Source: Sulfurimonas sp. HSL3-1 (GTDB lineage Bacteria; Campylobacterota; Campylobacteria; Campylobacterales; Sulfurimonadaceae). Taken from it: a DNA stretch of 64,000 bases. This document shows positions 60,373 through 64,000 of this stretch, piece by piece (position 1 is the first letter of the stretch; the number at the start of each line of letters is the position of its first letter). The notes under the pieces were generated by a model. That model had not been told where the DNA came from. It saw only the letters and a list, made by a program, of their open reading frames with translations, and made no database searches. Position numbers and translations under genes: made by a program. The stretch spans positions 2,108,001 to 2,172,000 of the forward strand of contig NZ_CP147920.1 of NCBI RefSeq assembly GCF_039645995.1, written 5' to 3'.

Positions 60373-61635
60373 ATGAAACCGCCGTACGCATGGGATTTCC
60401 ACTCCGATCAGCCTTATCAGCTCAAAGACCGCCCCCTCAAACGAAGGCTGCGAAAAGCACAGCGTGCCTCCCTCGTCAAAACGGCGCTCTCGGGCCTGCT
60501 GTGGCTGCCGCTGGCCCTCCTGGCCATGCCCTTCCTGCGCCGCCACCCTATTGACGCCCCCCACTTTGCCGGGCTGATCGTCGACCCCCTGCGCGCGCCG
60601 GACGCTACGCTGGAGGCACTTCCTTCGCTCGACGTGGAAGAGCTGCTGATCCGGGTCAAACTCTGGGAGCGCAGCGAACTGGATGCCATTGTTTCCTTCG
60701 TCAGGCAACTTGAGGGGAAACGGCTCTTTTTCGTCCTGATGCAGGACCGCGAACACATTGAGGACGCCGCGCTGCGAAAAGAGACGCTCGAACAGACCTT
60801 TACCGCCCTCGCCCCCTTCGGGAACCGCTTTCAGATCGGGACCACCCTCAACCGTGCCAAATGGGGGTTTGCCAGTGTCAACGAATACCTGGATTTTTTC
60901 AAAACGGCGCAGCAGCTCCGTGACGATGCTTTCCCGGAGCTGCAACTTATCGGCCCGGGTGTCATCGATTTTGAATACCACTTCGCCGCCCACGCCCTTT
61001 TCAACCTCCGCGGTGTCCGTTTCGACGCCGTCAATGCCCTGCTCTACGTCGACCGCCGCGGGGCGCCGGAAAACACCCAGGCCGGGTGCGACCTCCCCTG
61101 CAAGATCAACTTTCTCTCCTCCCTGACGATGCTCTCCCCCCGTGCAAAGCGTCCCCTTTACCTCACTGAAACGAACTGGCCGCTGACGGGGACGGCCCCC
61201 TACGCACCGACCAGCGAAAAAGAGTGCGTGGACGAGGAGACCTACGCCTCTTACATGGTGCGCTACTACCTGCTTGCCCTTGCCACGCAGCAGGTCGCGA
61301 CCGTCTACTGGCATCAGCTTGCCGCCCCGGGCTACGGTCTCGTCGATACGCGGGACGGTTGGCGGGAGCGCCCGGCATTTCACGCCTTCAAGACCATGAC
61401 CTCCTTGTTGAAGGAGGCGCGGCACATCGCCCTTCAGCAGCGCCGCGAACGGTTCGAAATGGTGCTGCAGCGCCCCGATGGCCTGCTGCGCATCTTCTGG
61501 ACGAACGACGAGGCATATACCCAGCACTTTGCCGAGCCCCGCCGCTTTATCGGCCGCGACGGCCGCACCTTTACGACGGATGCCCTCGCGGTCTCCGGCG
61601 CCCCGGTCTATCTGATTGAAAAGGACGAAGCGTGA
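60373..61635 (+). CDS. Membrane-anchored TIM-barrel glycosidase-like protein
   Basis: 420 residues. A basic N-terminus is followed by one membrane helix (about residues 37-55), giving an N-in anchor with a periplasmic domain. The rest looks like a clan-A glycosidase barrel: NRAKWGFASVNEYLDFF, IGPGVIDFEYHF and LYLTETNWPLTG, where the Glu is the likely nucleophile, plus VYWHQLAAPGYGLVD. The family (GH39-like) is a tentative call; the substrate may be a lipid-linked or LPS glycan. TATAAT at 60360-60365 lies so close to the ATG that the mRNA could be leaderless. It overlaps waaF by 4 bp. Confidence 0.6.
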   Translation: MKPPYAWDFHSDQPYQLKDRPLKRRLRKAQRASLVKTALSGLLWLPLALLAMPFLRRHPIDAPHFAGLIVDPLRAPDATLEALPSLDVEELLIRVKLWERSELDAIVSFVRQLEGKRLFFVLMQDREHIEDAALRKETLEQTFTALAPFGNRFQIGTTLNRAKWGFASVNEYLDFFKTAQQLRDDAFPELQLIGPGVIDFEYHFAAHALFNLRGVRFDAVNALLYVDRRGAPENTQAGCDLPCKINFLSSLTMLSPRAKRPLYLTETNWPLTGTAPYAPTSEKECVDEETYASYMVRYYLLALATQQVATVYWHQLAAPGYGLVDTRDGWRERPAFHAFKTMTSLLKEARHIALQQRRERFEMVLQRPDGLLRIFWTNDEAYTQHFAEPRRFIGRDGRTFTTDALAVSGAPVYLIEKDEA

Positions 61636-62603
61636 AACTGCTGATCATCCTGCCCAACTGGCTCGGCGACGCGGTCATGGCCACGGCCGCCATCGAATCG
61701 CTCTGCGAATGTTACCCCGAGGCACGTCTCACCCTGGTCGGATCCCATGTCGCTATCGAAGCCCTTAAACACCACCCGATGTGTGTCAATGCCTACGTTG
61801 ACGAGACAAAAAAGGGCGGGAACCGCCTCGCCAATACCTACCGCTTCGCCAAAACGATCGGCCGCCACGATGCCGCGGTCAGTTTCCGCAACCAGCTGCA
61901 CGCCTCGCTGCTGCTGCGCTGGACGGGAACCCCCAGAAGCGTCGCCCGTGCGAGCTGGCATGCGCGGCTGCTGCTCAGCGACGCCGTCGCCCTTTCGCGC
62001 GAGGAGCATCTTACGCAACAGTACCAGCGGCTGGCCGACCGCCTCTGCGGCACCGAAACCGCGCCGGGGCCGCTGCGCCTCTTCATCCCGCCCCGCACCT
62101 TTGAACGACCGACGCTCGGTATCAATCCCGGGGCGACCTACGGTTCGGCCAAACGGTGGTACCCCGAAAAGTTTGCCGCCGTCGCCGCCCATTTTTCAGA
62201 CCGCTACGACATCGTTATCTTCGGCGGTCCCGGCGAAACGGCCATGGCGGAGGCGATCGAAAAGGATCTGCAGGCACGGGAGGTCGAGAACTACCGCAAC
62301 CTTGCCGGAAAAACGACCATCACCGAACTCTGCGCCGCTGTCGGGGGACTTTCGCTCTTTGTCACCAACGACAGCGGTCCGATGCACGTCGCGGCCGCCT
62401 ACCGCGTCCCCACCGTCGCGATCTTCGGCCCGACACGCCACAAAGAGACCTGCCAATGGGGCAATCCTAAAAGCGCCATCGTCCGCCACGACCTGGAGTG
62501 CGCTCCCTGCATGAAACGCGAATGTCCGCTCAAACATCATGAATGTATGAAATCGATTGAAGCGTATGAAGTCATTGAGGCAGCAGAAAAACTTATTGTC
62601 TGA
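61632..62603 (+). CDS. waaF: ADP-heptose:LPS heptosyltransferase II
   Basis: GT9 enzyme of 323 residues that adds the second heptose to the LPS inner core. LLIILPNWLGDAVMATAAIESL is the N-terminal acceptor motif, GINPGATYGSAKRWY and FVTNDSGPMHVAAAYRVPTVAIFGPT bind ADP-heptose, and the Cys-rich CAPCMKRECPLKHHECM is characteristic of WaaF. The last 22 codons (62538-62603) are duplicated at 62695-62760. In this gene copy those codons are more AT-rich than the rest. It is coupled to the glycosidase-like gene. Confidence 0.92.
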   Translation: MKLLIILPNWLGDAVMATAAIESLCECYPEARLTLVGSHVAIEALKHHPMCVNAYVDETKKGGNRLANTYRFAKTIGRHDAAVSFRNQLHASLLLRWTGTPRSVARASWHARLLLSDAVALSREEHLTQQYQRLADRLCGTETAPGPLRLFIPPRTFERPTLGINPGATYGSAKRWYPEKFAAVAAHFSDRYDIVIFGGPGETAMAEAIEKDLQAREVENYRNLAGKTTITELCAAVGGLSLFVTNDSGPMHVAAAYRVPTVAIFGPTRHKETCQWGNPKSAIVRHDLECAPCMKRECPLKHHECMKSIEAYEVIEAAEKLIV

Positions 62604-62652
62604 TTCTGCCTTGTCAAAGGCTAGCTTCAGCGCCACAGCGGCCAGCGTAGCT

Positions 62653-62671
62653 CATGGGACTTGGTTCCATG
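62653..62671 (+). repeat. Hairpin in the segment between the two waaF 3' ends
   Basis: CATGGGAC-TTG-GTTCCATG forms an 8-bp stem (one G-U pair) with a 3-nt loop, followed by GGCGTTTTC. It may work as a terminator. It lies in the 91-bp insert-like segment. Confidence 0.4.
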
Positions 62672-62694
62672 GGCGTTTTCATCAATGGTGACAC

Positions 62695-62760
62695 CATGAA
62701 TGTATGAAATCGATCGAAGCGTATGAAGTCATTGAGGCGGCGGAGCGTCTGATCGTCTAG
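62695..62760 (+). pseudogene. Duplicated 3' end of waaF (22 codons and stop)
   Basis: 66 bp encoding HECMKSIEAYEVIEAAERLIV and a stop, matching the true waaF C-terminus (62538-62603) with one residue change (Lys to Arg) but about eleven base differences, mostly silent. It has no start or upstream coding region. It uses G/C-ending codons like the rest of waaF, so it may be the original end of the gene, displaced by inserted DNA. Confidence 0.85.
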
Positions 62761-62781
62761 CCCCGCCGAGAAAGAAAGTGT

Positions 62782-63384
62782 TTAAAAGCGGAATTTGACG
62801 CCGACGTACCACGCCTCGTTGAAGGTAAAATCTCCGCCGGAGAGATCGAAATCCGTATCGATTTTCCGGTAGCCCGCCGTCACCGCGGCGCGGTCGATGA
62901 TCCGGATATCGAGGGAGAGGTCGTATTCGAGGTAGTTCTTCGCATCCTGCCACGCCAGCACCTCCGGTGCGTAATAGAGCGCCCCGCCCACGATAAAGGG
63001 AACCGGTAGGTTCAGCGGCAGCTCGTAACGCGCAAAAACACCGATCGGCAGGGCGTCAAAATCGTACCCTTCGATCGAGGTATAGACGAATTTCACCCCG
63101 AGCCCGAGGGTCAGGGCATCGTTGCCCGAGAGACGCTGCGCTACGGCAAAGTGCGCATCGAAGAGATCGTGGTCCTTGTCGCGGAGTTCGTCGCTGTGAT
63201 GATAGGAGCCGCGGAGGTAACGGGCCCCGAGAAAGACCGTCTCCGGATCGACGGCATCGTTGAACTGTCCCATGTCAAAGTCGAGCTTCGCATTGAGATC
63301 GTAGTTGTTCAGGTTCAGTTCCGCTTCGTGCATCGCGAACAGCGAGCAGCCGAGCGCCAGCGTGGTTACCAAAGTTTTCAGCAT
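62782..63384 (-). CDS. YfaZ-like outer-membrane beta-barrel protein
   Basis: 200-residue protein with a signal peptide ([17 protein letters not shown]). The remainder alternates polar and hydrophobic residues, with strands such as [44 protein letters not shown] and a terminal Phe in YVGVKFRF, the usual outer-membrane sorting signal. It matches YfaZ-type small barrels. Function is unknown. Its start overlaps the 3' end of hldE by 7 bp, so the two are coupled. Confidence 0.8.
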   Translation of the reverse strand: MLKTLVTTLALGCSLFAMHEAELNLNNYDLNAKLDFDMGQFNDAVDPETVFLGARYLRGSYHHSDELRDKDHDLFDAHFAVAQRLSGNDALTLGLGVKFVYTSIEGYDFDALPIGVFARYELPLNLPVPFIVGGALYYAPEVLAWQDAKNYLEYDLSLDIRIIDRAAVTAGYRKIDTDFDLSGGDFTFNEAWYVGVKFRF

Positions 63385-64000
63385 GTTGTTCCCTCCTGGA
63401 TTCTTGCTATGGTCTTCGTCGTACTTTTGCCTTCGACGAAATCGACGAGTTTCAGCTCGCCTGCAAATTCGGTTCCGACGACGGCTTTACCCTCATAGTC
63501 CCCCCCTTTGACGAGGACGTCGGGGCAGAGCATCTTGATCAGCTCGTAGGGCGTATCGTCGCCGAACTTGACGACATAGTCCACCGACTCCAGCGCGGCG
63601 AGGATGTAGGCGCGGTCATCTTCGCTGTTGACCGGGCGCGAGGGGCCTTTGAGGGCGCGGACGGAGGCGTCGGAGTTGAGCCCGACGATCAGGATGTCGC
63701 CGAAGCTCTTGGCGACCTGGAGGTACTTGACGTGTCCGACGTGCAGAATGTCGAAACAGCCGTTGGTAAAGACGATGCGTTTCCCCCCGGCCCGGCAGCG
63801 GTTGACGATCCGGTCGATCTCCTCGAAGCTCTTGATGTGCGCATCGGAGCTGCTCTGGTGCAGCATCGCCTCGTACTCTTCGATCTCATCCAGGGTCACC
63901 GTTGCCGAACCGATCTTGCCGACGACGACCCCGGCGGCGAGGTTCGCGAAACGGGCCGCGTCGTCGATGCTGAGACCCGAACTCAGCCCAAACGCGATGG
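63378..64000 (-). CDS. hldE: Bifunctional heptose kinase/adenylyltransferase HldE, 5' part beyond the window
   Basis: C-terminal part of HldE, which makes ADP-heptose for the LPS core. The open frame continues past the right edge. Residues from the edge ([18 protein letters not shown], then [14 protein letters not shown]) are the end of the ribokinase-like heptose-7-phosphate kinase domain. A linker follows, then the adenylyltransferase domain with [19 protein letters not shown] (H-x-G-H), [17 protein letters not shown] and [15 protein letters not shown]. The internal Met at 63899 is not the start. It pairs functionally with waaF. Confidence 0.93.
   Translation of the reverse strand, partial: IAFGLSSGLSIDDAARFANLAAGVVVGKIGSATVTLDEIEEYEAMLHQSSSDAHIKSFEEIDRIVNRCRAGGKRIVFTNGCFDILHVGHVKYLQVAKSFGDILIVGLNSDASVRALKGPSRPVNSEDDRAYILAALESVDYVVKFGDDTPYELIKMLCPDVLVKGGDYEGKAVVGTEFAGELKLVDFVEGKSTTKTIARIQEGTTC

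Overview
This is a 64-kb stretch of chromosome from a chemolithoautotrophic Campylobacterota (Epsilonproteobacteria), most likely related to Sulfurimonas, Sulfuricurvum or Sulfurovum but with a base composition that looks clearly above 50% GC. The placement rests on five things. There are adjacent genes for both ATP citrate lyase subunits (reductive TCA cycle), a flavocytochrome-c-type sulfide dehydrogenase flavoprotein, and the futalosine menaquinone enzyme MqnE. The pseudopilin has the usual Campylobacterota N-terminus, and the rRNA sequence looks right. The species cannot be named from the sequence alone. No phage genes, transposase, CRISPR array or plasmid functions were seen.

Layout: (1) 1-6.8 kb, all minus strand: transaldolase (cut by the window edge), three exported envelope proteins (DUF4105, DUF3015, SYLF), then a tight clpS-clpA-aat operon that holds an N-degron pathway. 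(2) 7-11 kb: a Tat-exported FccB-like sulfide dehydrogenase next to a Tat-exported Rieske protein, then an unusual exported protein with a caspase-like domain lacking its catalytic dyad, fused to a formylglycine-generating-enzyme-like domain. (3) 11-14.8 kb: metY-like gene, bioD, pyrB, pabB. (4) 14.9-20.4 kb: a complete rRNA operon on the minus strand (16S, tRNA-Ile, tRNA-Ala, 23S, 5S) with processing stems and a consensus promoter. (5) 20.4-27.2 kb: pseudopilin, aclBA, a GT39-like membrane glycosyltransferase, pabA/trpG, mqnE. (6) 27.3-35.3 kb, nitrogen control: glnD, glmS, and two Amt/PII pairs (amt-glnB-glnB-amt on the minus strand). (7) 35.5-41.8 kb: gyrA, asd, a YqhA-family gene, hemE, a radical SAM gene, tRNA-Asn. 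(8) 42-64 kb: a long envelope-glycan region. It contains MsbA-like ABC exporter, three alkaline-phosphatase-superfamily membrane enzymes (two LtaS-like, one PbgA/YejM-like), a wecE/formyltransferase/wecF-like cassette, glycosyltransferases of families GT2, GT4 and GT90, an LPS-kinase-like protein, two sulfotransferases, ugd, a membrane-anchored glycosidase-like protein, waaF, a YfaZ-like porin and the end of hldE.

How the parts fit: AclAB and the sulfide oxidation genes suggest carbon fixation driven by reduced sulfur. GlnD, PII and Amt form a nitrogen-sensing set, with glmS turning glutamine nitrogen into amino sugar for the envelope. HldE and WaaF build the LPS inner core. The 47.7-52.1 kb operon should make and transfer a 4-amino-4,6-dideoxygalactose that is probably N-formylated, and the sulfotransferases and LtaS-type enzymes would add charged groups. 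The observations most worth checking are the pseudocaspase/FGE fusion, the formyl-Fuc4N cassette, the PbgA-like protein beside MsbA, and a duplicated 3' end of waaF that resembles an integration scar.
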